Counted from the first letter of the stretch, positions 51,772 to 61,287 are shown. The stretch: DNA of 64,000 nt from JAADEM01 sp965371855 (GCA_965371855.1 CBDUZZ010000001.1:1-64000); one strand, 5' to 3'. The notes: generated by a model not told the origin, from the letters alone. Numbers and translations are program-made.

Positions 51772-54132
51772 TCAATTTGCCAACTTAATAACCTCGCTAC
51801 CGGCCAACAAAAAACCGCCAACACCATAAACCTCTGTCATTTCAGCTGTAACACTCTTCGGGTTTTCACCTATAGGCTGAACCCAACCCAGTTTACCATC
51901 AGGCCAAACTGACTCCACCAAAACTTTCCACCCTTTTTCTACAGCCGGCAGATAAGTCTCTTTATCCAGATACCCGTTGTTTATACCCCAGGCCAAACCA
52001 TAAACAAAAAATGCTGTACTACTCATCTCCGGATTAGGATAACTTTCAGGATCAAGCATACTTGCATGCCAATAACCCTTCTTGTCCTGCAAACCGACAA
52101 GTTTTACAGCCATCTTTTTAAAGATATCTTCGTAATACTTTTTATTCTTGTAGCCATCAGGCAACTCTTTAATAATTATTGGCAATCCGGCAAAAACCCA
52201 ACCATTACCTCTCCCCCAAAATACCGATTCACCATTAGCTTCTTTCTTATCAAAATACTTTGAATCACGGTAATACAAACTATCTTTTTCACTAAAAAGA
52301 TAATCAGTTGTTGCTTTATACTCTTTATCAAGAAACTTCAAATATTTTTTATTTCCTGTAACCTTAGCCATTTTAGCCCATACTGTAGGCGCCATAAACA
52401 GAGCATCACACCATGACCAACGCTCTGTTGGAGCATTCTCTTTACTCCAGTCAAAATCCAGACTAATTACAGAAGGGTGCTCAAGTATATAATCAAAGTA
52501 ATCCTCCATAGGTTTCACCATGCGCTTATCATCATAATAACGATAAAGCTCAACGTACATTTGCCCTACACAATAATCATCGGCATGGTATCTACCTCTG
52601 GGACTCTGACGTACCATGTGATTCCATCCATTCTTATTTCCATTTTGTTTCAGCCAAATAAAATAGGTATCATTATCAGCCATTTTAGCCCATTCCACCA
52701 TTCCTGCATATAGTGCCCCATTAGTCCAGTCAGCAAGATTGTGCCTTAGGGGAGTTTCCAACTGCCAGTCAGCAACTTTCTTCATCGCACTTTTTACAGC
52801 ATCCTTAGTGAAATCTGCTGGAGGCAGGGGTTTAAGAGTATTCATCTTAATAGATACATCATACTTTGTATAGTACTCATACATTCTGTTTTCCATCCAC
52901 ACCAAATATGGAGCTTCATTACCTGAATGGTTTCTGATAACAAAAGGTCTAATATTATCGAGAGATGATTTTGCTGTTACAGATTCAACACTCCAATTTT
53001 GTCCATTATCATTAGTCTGATATTTAAAAATCTCATACACATCATTAACAGGCTTTGACAGATATATGATATCAATGTTTTCATGGTCAAGAATAATACC
53101 ACCACTATAATGAGGTTCCGGATTGCGGTCTTCCTTTTTATATTTTCTTCGTGGAAAATCCCGCCCACCATTTGACACAAAATGATTTTCCCACTGCAAA
53201 CCATTCCATTTTCCGTAATAATATTTATGATCTGTCTCCTCCTTCAACAGAGTATAAACGATAACCGGATATCCCTCTTTGTCAAGAGCAATATCCCAAA
53301 TCCAGGCTCTAACTTTTGCCTCAGTACCGTCATAGGCTTTATTCAGGTTATTTTGATTGAGAGGAAGATTATCTATTGAACCAATCTCAGTGCCATCAAC
53401 CTGATAAAACTTCCCTGCTTCATAGTACATTACATATATTGAATTCATTGGCTCATCTCTGGGATGGCCGTCTGTAATTGCAAACCAAATACGATTCTTT
53501 CCATCACTTATCACTTTGGTATAAGGTCTGTTATACTTATCTTCCTCTGGCTTTCCAACCATTACAATCGGTTCAGACCAAGTATTACCCAAATCATCAG
53601 AGGTTATAAAAGATGGTTTCCAATCATATCCTCCACGGAAGAAAACATAAATACGATTACCTTCTTCGGATAACATAACAGGATTTGAGTAGGATAACAA
53701 ACTTCCCATATCGAGTTTCTTTACCTCCTGCCACTGTGAGATATCTTCAGGTTTATTCGTTGAAGTATAATACAATCCACCATTATGTTTTGTGAAAAAT
53801 ATCATCAGCCTGCCATCGGGTAGAAACAGCAAGGATGGTACAACATGATCATCAGCCTGAAATTTTGAAACAACAATATGATGATCAACCTCCCTATTTT
53901 CATTGTCATACGTGCTGATAGTTATATCTCCTTTTTTCGACACTGTTCCAATGTATGTTCTGTCATGTACTCCCTTATAATGAACAGCTCTTGGGTCAGA
54001 AAACCAACACCATGCACCATCCTCAATAAGCGTACGATAAGATGAAGATTGATAATCATCCTGTTGTCCTTCAACTGTGTTTAAGAACGAAACAAAAAAC
54101 AAAACCAATAAAACTAAACTAAAGTTTTTCAT
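51772..54132 (-). CDS. BNR-4 propeller / GH105 unsaturated uronyl hydrolase fusion
   Basis: The 786-residue secreted protein has a signal peptide (MKNFSLVLLVLFFVSFLNTVEGQ). Residues about 35-435 form a BNR_4-type beta-propeller, opening DGAWCWFSDPRAVHYKGVHDRTYIG, as in PL24/PL25-like ulvan or polysaccharide lyases. Residues about 445-786 are a GH88/GH105 (alpha/alpha)6 barrel with MVRQSPRGRYHADDYCVGQMYVELY, WSWCDALFMAPTVWAKMA and WGRGNGWVFAGLPIIIKELP, where the catalytic Asp residues lie. It probably cleaves a uronate-containing chain and removes the unsaturated sugar. It lies 14 bases downstream of the lacI-type gene. Confidence 0.88.
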   Translation of the reverse strand: MKNFSLVLLVLFFVSFLNTVEGQQDDYQSSSYRTLIEDGAWCWFSDPRAVHYKGVHDRTYIGTVSKKGDITISTYDNENREVDHHIVVSKFQADDHVVPSLLFLPDGRLMIFFTKHNGGLYYTSTNKPEDISQWQEVKKLDMGSLLSYSNPVMLSEEGNRIYVFFRGGYDWKPSFITSDDLGNTWSEPIVMVGKPEEDKYNRPYTKVISDGKNRIWFAITDGHPRDEPMNSIYVMYYEAGKFYQVDGTEIGSIDNLPLNQNNLNKAYDGTEAKVRAWIWDIALDKEGYPVIVYTLLKEETDHKYYYGKWNGLQWENHFVSNGGRDFPRRKYKKEDRNPEPHYSGGIILDHENIDIIYLSKPVNDVYEIFKYQTNDNGQNWSVESVTAKSSLDNIRPFVIRNHSGNEAPYLVWMENRMYEYYTKYDVSIKMNTLKPLPPADFTKDAVKSAMKKVADWQLETPLRHNLADWTNGALYAGMVEWAKMADNDTYFIWLKQNGNKNGWNHMVRQSPRGRYHADDYCVGQMYVELYRYYDDKRMVKPMEDYFDYILEHPSVISLDFDWSKENAPTERWSWCDALFMAPTVWAKMAKVTGNKKYLKFLDKEYKATTDYLFSEKDSLYYRDSKYFDKKEANGESVFWGRGNGWVFAGLPIIIKELPDGYKNKKYYEDIFKKMAVKLVGLQDKKGYWHASMLDPESYPNPEMSSTAFFVYGLAWGINNGYLDKETYLPAVEKGWKVLVESVWPDGKLGWVQPIGENPKSVTAEMTEVYGVGGFLLAGSEVIKLAN

Positions 54133-54146
54133 TTTAATATAATTAT

Positions 54147-55175
54147 TTAAATATTATTTATTTCAACCTTAACCGATGACGATTCTCTAACTATTAGTCG
54201 TACCGGAATATTTATATCTTCAACATCCTTTTCTCCTATAATTGCTTTTATTACAGACTGAGCAATACGGTTGCCCATTTCATGTGGATTTTGGTCAACC
54301 GATGATAGAGTTGGATGCATCAACTCTGCAAAAGGTTCATTTGCAAATCCCACAACACCAAACTTCTCAGGCACTTTAATATTCAACTCCTTAAGTTTAT
54401 CCAGTGCTCCTAACGCTGAATAATCGCTCGAGCTGAACAATGCATCAACCCCCAACTTCTTAAATGCAATGTCAATATTCACTCTTCCCGCTTCTCTGGT
54501 AATCGAATTTTCAAACACAAGTTTCTCATCATACTCAATTCCTGATTCTTCCAATGCACTTATATAACCTTTCAATCGTTCAGAATATATGTTCAACCTT
54601 AAAGAGCCTGAAAAGTGTGCAATTTTCCGATAACCACTTTTTAGCAAATGATTAACTGCAAGGTATGCCCCCATATAATTATCATTTACTATTTTAGTTC
54701 CACCAACATCTTTACATATTCTGTCAAACTGTATTATGGGCACACCCTGTTTCCGAATATCCATCAGATGGTCGAACTCTTTTGTTTGAACAGATAGTGA
54801 CATAATAATCCCTCCAACCCTATTTCTTAGTAATGCCTGAACAGCACGCTTCTCATTTGCAAAGCTCTCATGTGTTTGGATAATAATCAGATTAAACCCT
54901 GCTGGATTGAGAATCTCTTCAACTCCACTTATGACATTACTAAAGTAGAAACGATTTATTCCCGGCACTATCATTCCTATTATATCACTTTTCCCTTTTC
55001 GTAACGAAGAAGCAATTATATTAGGTTCGTAACCCATAGTAGTGGCAGCCTCAACAACTCTCTTACGGGTGGATGCAGCAATCCGAGTATTCCCGGCAAG
55101 TGCCCTGGAAACTGTAGATGCCGTTACACCCAGTTGTTTTGCTATATCTTTTATTGTAACTCCTTTTTCTATCAT
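54147..55175 (-). CDS. LacI-family transcriptional regulator of the uronate locus
   Basis: The start at 55175 (MIEKGVTIKDIAKQLGVTASTVSRALAGN) begins the LacI HTH directly; an upstream in-frame ATG adds hydrophobic residues and covers the promoter. Residues 1-60 are HTH and hinge (TMGYEPNIIASSLRKGKS), and 65-340 a periplasmic-binding-like sensor. It heads the GH105-kduI-kduD-DUF4861 transcript and faces uxaC, so it likely controls both arms in response to a uronate intermediate such as KDG. A CAAACGTTTG palindrome adjoins its promoter. Confidence 0.93.
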   Translation of the reverse strand: MIEKGVTIKDIAKQLGVTASTVSRALAGNTRIAASTRKRVVEAATTMGYEPNIIASSLRKGKSDIIGMIVPGINRFYFSNVISGVEEILNPAGFNLIIIQTHESFANEKRAVQALLRNRVGGIIMSLSVQTKEFDHLMDIRKQGVPIIQFDRICKDVGGTKIVNDNYMGAYLAVNHLLKSGYRKIAHFSGSLRLNIYSERLKGYISALEESGIEYDEKLVFENSITREAGRVNIDIAFKKLGVDALFSSSDYSALGALDKLKELNIKVPEKFGVVGFANEPFAELMHPTLSSVDQNPHEMGNRIAQSVIKAIIGEKDVEDINIPVRLIVRESSSVKVEINNI

Positions 55176-55193
55176 GAGATTATATGATATGCA

Positions 55194-55201
55194 CAAAAAT
55201 A
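55194..55201 (-). promoter_or_regulatory. -7 promoter element of the lacI-type gene
   Basis: On the minus strand TATTTTTG matches TAnnTTTG and lies 18 bases before the ATG at 55175. It is directly next to the operator palindrome, which supports autoregulation. Confidence 0.6.
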
Positions 55202-55202
55202 C

Positions 55203-55212
55203 AAACGTTTGC
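55203..55212. promoter_or_regulatory. LacI-type operator CAAACGTTTG
   Basis: A perfect 10-bp palindrome with the central CG typical of LacI-family operators. It lies one base upstream of the -7 element of the regulator gene, so repressor bound here would block its own promoter. Confidence 0.6.
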
Positions 55213-55360
55213 ACAACTAACAACATTTTCCTTGTATTTTTTTTAATTTTTTATTTTAACAAATCAGATTTTATCAATAATTTAATAATGTTCCAAAAAA
55301 AATATGAACTTCCTTACATTATCTACACATCAATCTGATTATCTACTTTTTAGAAAAAAC

Positions 55361-55376
55361 TTAAAGTGTACTTTAA
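55361..55376. promoter_or_regulatory. Inverted repeat upstream of uxaC
   Basis: TTAAAGT and ACTTTAA are exact complements separated by GT, 95 bases before the uxaC start. It lacks the central CG of a classical LacI site, but its place between the divergent genes makes it a candidate operator or activator site. An element TATATTCG (55431-55438), close to the -7 consensus, follows. Confidence 0.4.
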
Positions 55377-55470
55377 ATTGTTTTACAATTAATATATTTA
55401 AATTATTTGGAATATAATTAAAATAATCTGTATATTCGTGTCCGTTAACGGAAATAAATATCACGTAAAA

Positions 55471-56871
55471 ATGAACAAGACTTTTATACATGATGATTTT
55501 GTTTTAAATAACAAAACAGCCCAGAGTTTATATCACAACTATTCCAAAGACTTACCAATAATTGATTTTCATTGTCACCTGAGCCCTGAGGCTATTGCCA
55601 ACGACCATCAGTTTAATAATATCGGTGAAATATGGCTTGGTGGTGACCATTACAAATGGCGTGCAATGCGAATTCATGGTGTTGATGAAAAGTATTGCAG
55701 CGGAGATGCTTCCGACAAAGAGAAGTTTATGAAATGGGCTGAAACAGTTCCTTATACTGTAGGTAATCCTTTATACCACTGGACGCACCTTGAACTATCA
55801 AGATATTTCGGTATCCAGGAGCTGCTATCACCCAAAACAGCTGAAAGCATTTACTATCGTGCATCAGAAATGCTTCAATCACTTGAATTCTCAACTCTCA
55901 ACCTGCTAAAAAAGATGAAAGTGGAAATGGTTGGAACAACTGATGACCCTGTGGACTCCCTCGAATATCACAAAAAAATCAATAGGAATAAAAGCATTAA
56001 AGTATTACCGACCTTTCGTGCTGATAATGTTTTAAAAATCGATAACCCAAAAACTTTTAATCAGTATATTAAAAAATTAAGTGAAGCAGCAAATTTAGAT
56101 ATTAATTCTTTTAATATCCTTATTGAGGCACTTGATAAAAGGCACACCTATTTTCATGAGGTTGGTTGTCGTCTGTCCGATAGTGGCTCAGACCGTTTCT
56201 ATTTTACTTCATACACTGAAAATGAAGTTTCCGGCATTTTTCAAAAAGTTTTAGCAGGAACTATTTTGTTACAAGAGGAGATAGAAAAATACCGCACTGC
56301 AATAATGGCTGAATTAAGCAAAATGAACCATAAACGAGGATGGGTACAACAGTTTCATGTTGGAGCATTGCGAAATAATAACTCGCGTAAATTCCGTGAG
56401 ATGGGAGCTGACACCGGATGGGATTCAATAGGTAACTCAATAGACAGCAGTAAAATGTCACAATTTCTAAATCTGCTGGATAACACAGATCAATTGTCCA
56501 AAACACTGCTTTACAACCTTAATCCGGCAGACAATGAGATGATGATTACGATGTGCGGGAATTTCAACGACGGCTCAACTGTAGCCAAAGTTCAATATGG
56601 CGCAGCCTGGTGGTTTCTTGATCAAATGACAGGTATGGAAAAACAATTGCGCGACCTGTCTGCTCTGGGATTACTAAGCCACTTTATAGGCATGGTTACG
56701 GATTCCAGAAGCTTCCTCTCCTACCCTCGTCACGAATATTTCAGACGAATAGCCAGTAATTTTATCGGACAGGAGGTTGAAAAAGGGAACATCCCAAATG
56801 AAGAGTTGCTTTTAAAACCACTTATCGAGAACATATCATATAATAACGCTAAAAACTATTTCGATTTTTGA
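55471..56871 (+). CDS. uxaC: Glucuronate/galacturonate isomerase
   Basis: UxaC converts D-glucuronate to D-fructuronate, and galacturonate to tagaturonate. From the ATG at 55471 (MNKTFIHDDFVLNN) the protein has 466 residues, the usual length. Family marks are IDFHCHLSPEAIA with the two metal-binding His, GTTDDPVDSLEYH, HVGALRNNNSRKFREMG and MVTDSRSFLSYPRHEYFRRI. A GTG at 55438 extends the frame through the promoter and is rejected. It starts the plus-strand hexuronate operon. Confidence 0.96.
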   Translation: MNKTFIHDDFVLNNKTAQSLYHNYSKDLPIIDFHCHLSPEAIANDHQFNNIGEIWLGGDHYKWRAMRIHGVDEKYCSGDASDKEKFMKWAETVPYTVGNPLYHWTHLELSRYFGIQELLSPKTAESIYYRASEMLQSLEFSTLNLLKKMKVEMVGTTDDPVDSLEYHKKINRNKSIKVLPTFRADNVLKIDNPKTFNQYIKKLSEAANLDINSFNILIEALDKRHTYFHEVGCRLSDSGSDRFYFTSYTENEVSGIFQKVLAGTILLQEEIEKYRTAIMAELSKMNHKRGWVQQFHVGALRNNNSRKFREMGADTGWDSIGNSIDSSKMSQFLNLLDNTDQLSKTLLYNLNPADNEMMITMCGNFNDGSTVAKVQYGAAWWFLDQMTGMEKQLRDLSALGLLSHFIGMVTDSRSFLSYPRHEYFRRIASNFIGQEVEKGNIPNEELLLKPLIENISYNNAKNYFDF

Positions 56872-56942
56872 AAAAACTCAATCAATCAAACAGACAAATC
56901 CTCAAATAAACAGACAAAAGATAAACAGATAAACAAGATATT

Positions 56943-57977
56943 ATGTCAAAGAAAGTAATCACATTTGGTGAAATAATGTTGCGCCTGGCAACTCCGGGAT
57001 ATCTGCGTTTCTCTCAGGCAAATTCATTTAATGTAGTATATGGCGGAGGTGAAGCGAATGTCGCTGTTTCAGTAGCTAACTACGGCTTAAACAGCTCCTT
57101 TGTAACACGCTTGCCAAATAACGATATAGGTGCAGCATGTGAGATGGAGTTAAAAAAACATGGCGTTGATACATCTAAAACAGTTAAAGGTGGCGAACGA
57201 CTCGGGATATATTTTCTTGAAACAGGGGCTGTTGCCAGAGCAAGTAAAGTTGTTTACGACAGAGCCTACTCCTCTTTTTCAACAATTGAAAAAGGGATGA
57301 TTAACTGGGATGAAGTATTAGATGGTGCAGATTGTTTTCACTGGACAGGTATCACTCCTGCAGTATCACAAGGTGCCGCCGATGTGTGCCTTGAAGGGAT
57401 TAAGGCAGCCAATAAAAAAGGCGTAATAGTTACATGCGATCTTAACTATCGTAAAAACCTTTGGAAATACGGCAAAACAGCAAGTGAAGTGATGCCTGAA
57501 CTTGTTGCAGGTTGCGATATAGTTCTGGGTAACGAGGAGGATGCTGAAATGGTTCTTGAAATAAAACCTGAAGGTGTTAGCGTTACCGGTGGCCATGTTG
57601 ATGCTGATGCCTATCTTTCGGTATCTCAACAAATAATGAAGCAATACCCACGAGTGAGAAAAGTTATAACCACACTACGTGGTTCAATCAATGCCAACCA
57701 CAATTCATGGTCAGGAGTATTGTACGATGGCACAAAACTCTACAAAGCACCAACATATCAGATAACTCATATTGTTGACCGTGTGGGAGGAGGAGACTCA
57801 TTTATGGGCGGACTAATTTATGGCTTACTCACTTTCAATGACGACCAAAAAGCACTAAACTTTGCTACGGCAGCATCGTGTCTGAAACATACCATTTACG
57901 GTGATTTTAATCTTGCTACCATAGATGAAGTTGAGAAACTTATGGGTGGTGATGCATCTGGGAGAGTGTCAAGGTAA
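56943..57977 (+). CDS. kdgK: 2-keto-3-deoxygluconate kinase
   Basis: KdgK phosphorylates KDG to KDPG. The 344-residue protein is of the PfkB (ribokinase) fold: substrate-binding YGGGEANVAVSVANYGL near residue 32, and the ATP/catalytic motif DRVGGGDSFMGGLIYGL near 280, with the base Asp. It follows uxaC by 71 bases and joins the uronate routes from KduD and UxuA. Confidence 0.94.
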   Translation: MSKKVITFGEIMLRLATPGYLRFSQANSFNVVYGGGEANVAVSVANYGLNSSFVTRLPNNDIGAACEMELKKHGVDTSKTVKGGERLGIYFLETGAVARASKVVYDRAYSSFSTIEKGMINWDEVLDGADCFHWTGITPAVSQGAADVCLEGIKAANKKGVIVTCDLNYRKNLWKYGKTASEVMPELVAGCDIVLGNEEDAEMVLEIKPEGVSVTGGHVDADAYLSVSQQIMKQYPRVRKVITTLRGSINANHNSWSGVLYDGTKLYKAPTYQITHIVDRVGGGDSFMGGLIYGLLTFNDDQKALNFATAASCLKHTIYGDFNLATIDEVEKLMGGDASGRVSR

Positions 57978-58284
57978 TTGTTAATGGTTAATGATAAATT
58001 GTTAATTCTATTGATATGGGTGAAAATATTGTTAAAAATAAAAGTTTTGAATTCGCAATTAGAATTATTAACCTGTACAAATTTCTGATAAGTGAAAAGA
58101 AAGAATATATCTTATCAAAGCAGTTATTAAGATGCGGAACCAGTGTTGATGCCATGATTAGAGAAGCTGAACATGCAGAATCGTCAGCCGATTTTAAACA
58201 TAAAATGAGCATCGCTCAAAAAGAAATAATAATTGACCTCAATTATACTTGTAAATATCAAGATACAAAATTAACCATTAACAA
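57978..58284. mobile_element. Inverted-repeat-bounded insertion carrying a four-helix-bundle gene
   Basis: TTGTTAATGGTTAAT (57978-57992) is the exact reverse complement of ATTAACCATTAACAA (58270-58284). These 15-base ends frame a small four-helix-bundle gene that splits kdgK and kdgA. Similar ORFs are often found inserted between genes in this phylum. No transposase is present, so it would be non-autonomous, if mobile at all. Confidence 0.5.
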
Positions 58285-58288
58285 CTAA
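58016..58288 (+). CDS. Four-helix bundle (S23/IVP-like) protein, shortened
   Basis: The 90-residue product matches the four-helix-bundle family originally known from 23S rRNA intervening sequences: NKSFEFAIRIINLYKFLISEKKEYILSKQLLRCGTSVDAMIREAEHAESSADFKHKMSIAQKE. Members usually have about 115-120 residues; here the fourth helix is replaced by an unrelated tail that runs into the downstream inverted repeat. It is likely a decayed copy. Function of the family unknown; it has no evident link to sugar metabolism. Confidence 0.75.
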   Translation: MGENIVKNKSFEFAIRIINLYKFLISEKKEYILSKQLLRCGTSVDAMIREAEHAESSADFKHKMSIAQKEIIIDLNYTCKYQDTKLTINN

Positions 58289-58309
58289 CACTTAACAATT
58301 AATTTAAAG

Positions 58310-58993
58310 ATGGCAAAGTATACAAGAATAGAAGTATTTCAAACGATGCAGAAAACGGGTGTTGTTCCTGTGTTTTTCAACTCCGATTTGGAAACAAGTA
58401 AAAGCGTTCTGAAAGCGTGTTACAATGGAGGAATTAGGGTATTTGAATTTGTTAATCGTGGAGATTTTGCTCACGAAGTATTTGGCGAACTTAATAAATA
58501 TGCTCTGAAAGAACTGCCCGGAATGATACTGGGAGCAGGTTCAATTGTTGATGAAGCAACTACTGCCATTTATATTCAAATGGGTTCAAACTTTATTGTT
58601 TCACCTTTACTAAATGAGAATATGGCACGTATCTGTAACCGCAGGAAGATAATGTGGTCTCCGGGATGCGGAACACTATCCGAAATAGGCAAGGCAGAAG
58701 AGTTAGGTGCTGAGTTGGTGAAAATATTTCCGGCATCAGAAGTGGGCGGTCCTTCTTTTGTAAAAGGTATTAAAGCCCCTTGCCCATGGACAAACATAAT
58801 GCCTACAGGTGGAGTAGATGTGAATAAGGAAAACCTTAAAGAATGGTTTTCAGCAGGCGTAACCTGTGTTGGCATGGGATCTAAGCTCTTTACAAAAGAG
58901 ATTATTCAAAACAGGGATTATGAACTGTTAGCAGAAAGATCAAAAGAACTGATTAACACAATTAAAGAAATTAAGGGTGAGATAACAACTTAG
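58310..58993 (+). CDS. kdgA: KDPG aldolase (2-keto-3-deoxy-6-phosphogluconate aldolase)
   Basis: KdgA (Eda type) splits KDPG into pyruvate and glyceraldehyde 3-phosphate. The 227-residue protein has the TIM-barrel marks GVVPVFFN, FEFVNRGDFA, GAGSIVDEATTAIY, SPGCGTLSEI and the Schiff-base Lys in LVKIFPASEVGGPSFVKGI, followed by MPTGGVD for phosphate. It is the last step of the route from hexuronates to central metabolism. Confidence 0.95.
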   Translation: MAKYTRIEVFQTMQKTGVVPVFFNSDLETSKSVLKACYNGGIRVFEFVNRGDFAHEVFGELNKYALKELPGMILGAGSIVDEATTAIYIQMGSNFIVSPLLNENMARICNRRKIMWSPGCGTLSEIGKAEELGAELVKIFPASEVGGPSFVKGIKAPCPWTNIMPTGGVDVNKENLKEWFSAGVTCVGMGSKLFTKEIIQNRDYELLAERSKELINTIKEIKGEITT

Positions 58994-59045
58994 TAAAGAC
59001 ACACCACCCGTGCGTCTCAACAAATAAACAAATAACCGAATAAAC

Positions 59046-59897
59046 ATGAATAAAATTACAGAATTAAATTTAGAAGGTAAAGTTGCTGTCGTCACAGGTG
59101 GCGGTGGTGTATTGTGTTCTACAATGGCTATGGCTTTAGCTGAAAGAGGCGTAAAAACTGCAATCCTTGACCTAAATGAAGAGGCTGCAAAAAAAGTTGC
59201 CAGCGAAATATCAGAAACATACAAAATCAAATCGATAGGAGTAGCTGCAAGTGTACTGTCAAAAGAGTCACTGGCAAATGCCCGGGATATAATAAAAAAA
59301 GAGCTGGGTGATGTTGATATCTTAGTAAACGGAGCCGGTGGTAATGCTGCTTCTGCAACCACTCAGGTTGAAAAAATTACGGCTGATGATATCAGTAAAC
59401 CAGACACAACATTTTTCGGACTACAGCTTGATGGATTTGACAAAGTGTTTGCACTTAACTTTCAGGGAACAATTCTACCCTCAATGATTTTTGGAGAAGA
59501 GATGGTTAAGCGTGGTACAGGTAGTATCATTAACATATCGTCGATGAATGCCTTCACTCCACTAACAAAAATCCCGGCATATTCGGCTGCTAAAGCTGCT
59601 GTTAATAACTTTACCCAATGGCTTGCTGTACACTTCGCCAATACCGGTGTTCGTGTCAATGCAATTGCCCCGGGATTTCTGCTCACCAACCAAAACCGTT
59701 TCTTGCTAATAGATGAAAAAACAGGTGAAGCTACACCTCGCGGAGAAAAAATCATCAACAACACACCAATGGAGCGCTACGGTGAGCCTGAAGAACTTAC
59801 AGGCACACTTCTTTATCTGGTTTCAGACTGGGCAAAATTTGTTACCGGCATTGCTATTCCAGTAGATGGTGGTTTTTCTGCATTCAGTGGAGTGTAA
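59046..59897 (+). CDS. SDR D-mannonate oxidoreductase (fructuronate reductase)
   Basis: This protein (283 residues) is a classical SDR: VTGGGGVLCSTMA at the NAD(P) site, NGAGGNAAS, SSMNAF with the catalytic Ser and YSAAKAAVNNF with Tyr and Lys. It is probably the non-orthologous replacement of UxuB that reduces fructuronate to mannonate, since it lies between kdgA and uxuA and no other UxuB is present. The insert ISKPDTTFFGLQLDGFDKVFALNFQ is typical for this branch. Confidence 0.88.
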   Translation: MNKITELNLEGKVAVVTGGGGVLCSTMAMALAERGVKTAILDLNEEAAKKVASEISETYKIKSIGVAASVLSKESLANARDIIKKELGDVDILVNGAGGNAASATTQVEKITADDISKPDTTFFGLQLDGFDKVFALNFQGTILPSMIFGEEMVKRGTGSIINISSMNAFTPLTKIPAYSAAKAAVNNFTQWLAVHFANTGVRVNAIAPGFLLTNQNRFLLIDEKTGEATPRGEKIINNTPMERYGEPEELTGTLLYLVSDWAKFVTGIAIPVDGGFSAFSGV

Positions 59898-59955
59898 ACA
59901 TAGTGAAAAGTTGAAAGTAAAAAGTTCATAAAGGTGCAACCTGATAAACTTTACA

Positions 59956-59982
59956 AACTTTTAACTTTATAAACTTTTAACT
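59956..59982. repeat. 27-bp dispersed repeat (copy 2)
   Basis: A perfect reverse-complement copy of the 27 bases at 50661-50687, 8 bases before the uxuA start codon. No other features are seen in this 92-base gap. Confidence 0.6.
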
Positions 59983-59989
59983 AAAAAAT

Positions 59990-61210
59990 ATGGCATTAGA
60001 ACAAACATGGAGATGGTATGGACCTTCTGATTCGGTTACGCTGGCAGACATAAGGCAAGCCGGAGCAACAGGCATAGTAACGGCATTACACGAGGTTCCT
60101 ATTGGTGAGGTTTGGACAGAAGAAGACATTACTTGTCGAAAAAAGCTGATTGAATGGGACGAAAACTTTTCCCCTCGTCGCCCAAGAGGATTAACATGGT
60201 CGGTAATAGAGAGTATTCCTGTACATGAAGATATTAAACAGGGTCGCTCAAACAGAGATGAGTGGATTGAAAAATATAAAGAGAGCATCAGGAATGTTGG
60301 AAAAGCAGGAATACCTGTTGTTACATATAACTGGATGCCGGTGGTGGACTGGACTCGTACCAATCTGGCGATGGAACTGGAGGATGGAGCTAAAGCACTC
60401 TCTTTCGACATGGTTGAGTTTGCTGCGTTTGACATGTTTATCCTGAAAAGAAATAATGCTGCAAATAGCTATTCAGAAGAGATAATACGACTGGCAAAAG
60501 CTAAGTTTGGGTCAATGAATTCAGAACAACGATATATACTTCAAAAAAATATTATTGCAGGCTTACCCGGTGGTCAGGAAGGATATTCACTTGAAGATTT
60601 CTCACAGCGATTAGCCGAATATGATGATATTGATGATAACAAATATCGTGAAAACCTTAAATATTTTCTGGAACAGATAGTTCCTGTTGCTATTGAATCG
60701 GGTGTCCGGTTGGCTATTCATCCCGATGACCCACCAGTCTCACTTTTTGGACTACCCCGAATAGTAAGTACTGAAACTGATCTTCAATACATTGTGAATA
60801 TTGTTGATTCAATCAGCAACGGATTGTGTATTTGCACGGGTTCACTTGGTGTAAGACCTGATAATGACCTGCCCGGAATTATAGAACGATTAGGACACCG
60901 TATTAACTTTTTGCATTTAAGAAGTACTCAACGCGATGCACATGGCAGCTTTCATGAAGCAAGCCACCTGCGTGGAGATGTTGACATGTACAAAGTGATG
61001 GTGGCCTCACTAAAAGAGGAGAAGAAGAGAAAAGCTCTAAATCGCAGAGATGAACATATTCCCATGCGTGCCGACCACGGACATACGATATTGGATGACC
61101 TGAATAAAAAAACCAATCCGGGATATTCAGCCATTGGTCTGTTACGTGGAATGGCCGAGTTACGAGGACTGGAATTAGCTATTGAGAGAAGTGAGGTTGT
61201 GTATAGGTAG
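59990..61210 (+). CDS. uxuA: Mannonate dehydratase
   Basis: UxuA dehydrates D-mannonate to KDG. The 406-residue TIM-barrel protein has the metal and catalytic marks TWRWYGPSDSVTLADIRQAGATGIVTALHE, VVTYNWMPVVDWTRTNL, LAIHPDDPPVSLFGLPRIVST, CTGSLGVRPDNDLPG, FLHLRST and PMRADHGHTILDD. Length is normal. It follows the SDR reductase, its substrate supplier. Confidence 0.97.
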   Translation: MALEQTWRWYGPSDSVTLADIRQAGATGIVTALHEVPIGEVWTEEDITCRKKLIEWDENFSPRRPRGLTWSVIESIPVHEDIKQGRSNRDEWIEKYKESIRNVGKAGIPVVTYNWMPVVDWTRTNLAMELEDGAKALSFDMVEFAAFDMFILKRNNAANSYSEEIIRLAKAKFGSMNSEQRYILQKNIIAGLPGGQEGYSLEDFSQRLAEYDDIDDNKYRENLKYFLEQIVPVAIESGVRLAIHPDDPPVSLFGLPRIVSTETDLQYIVNIVDSISNGLCICTGSLGVRPDNDLPGIIERLGHRINFLHLRSTQRDAHGSFHEASHLRGDVDMYKVMVASLKEEKKRKALNRRDEHIPMRADHGHTILDDLNKKTNPGYSAIGLLRGMAELRGLELAIERSEVVYR

Positions 61211-61287
61211 TGGTGAATTACGAATTAGGAATTACGAATTACAAATTACGAATGAAGAGGGGTGAGTGGTTAGTGATAAATGACTGG

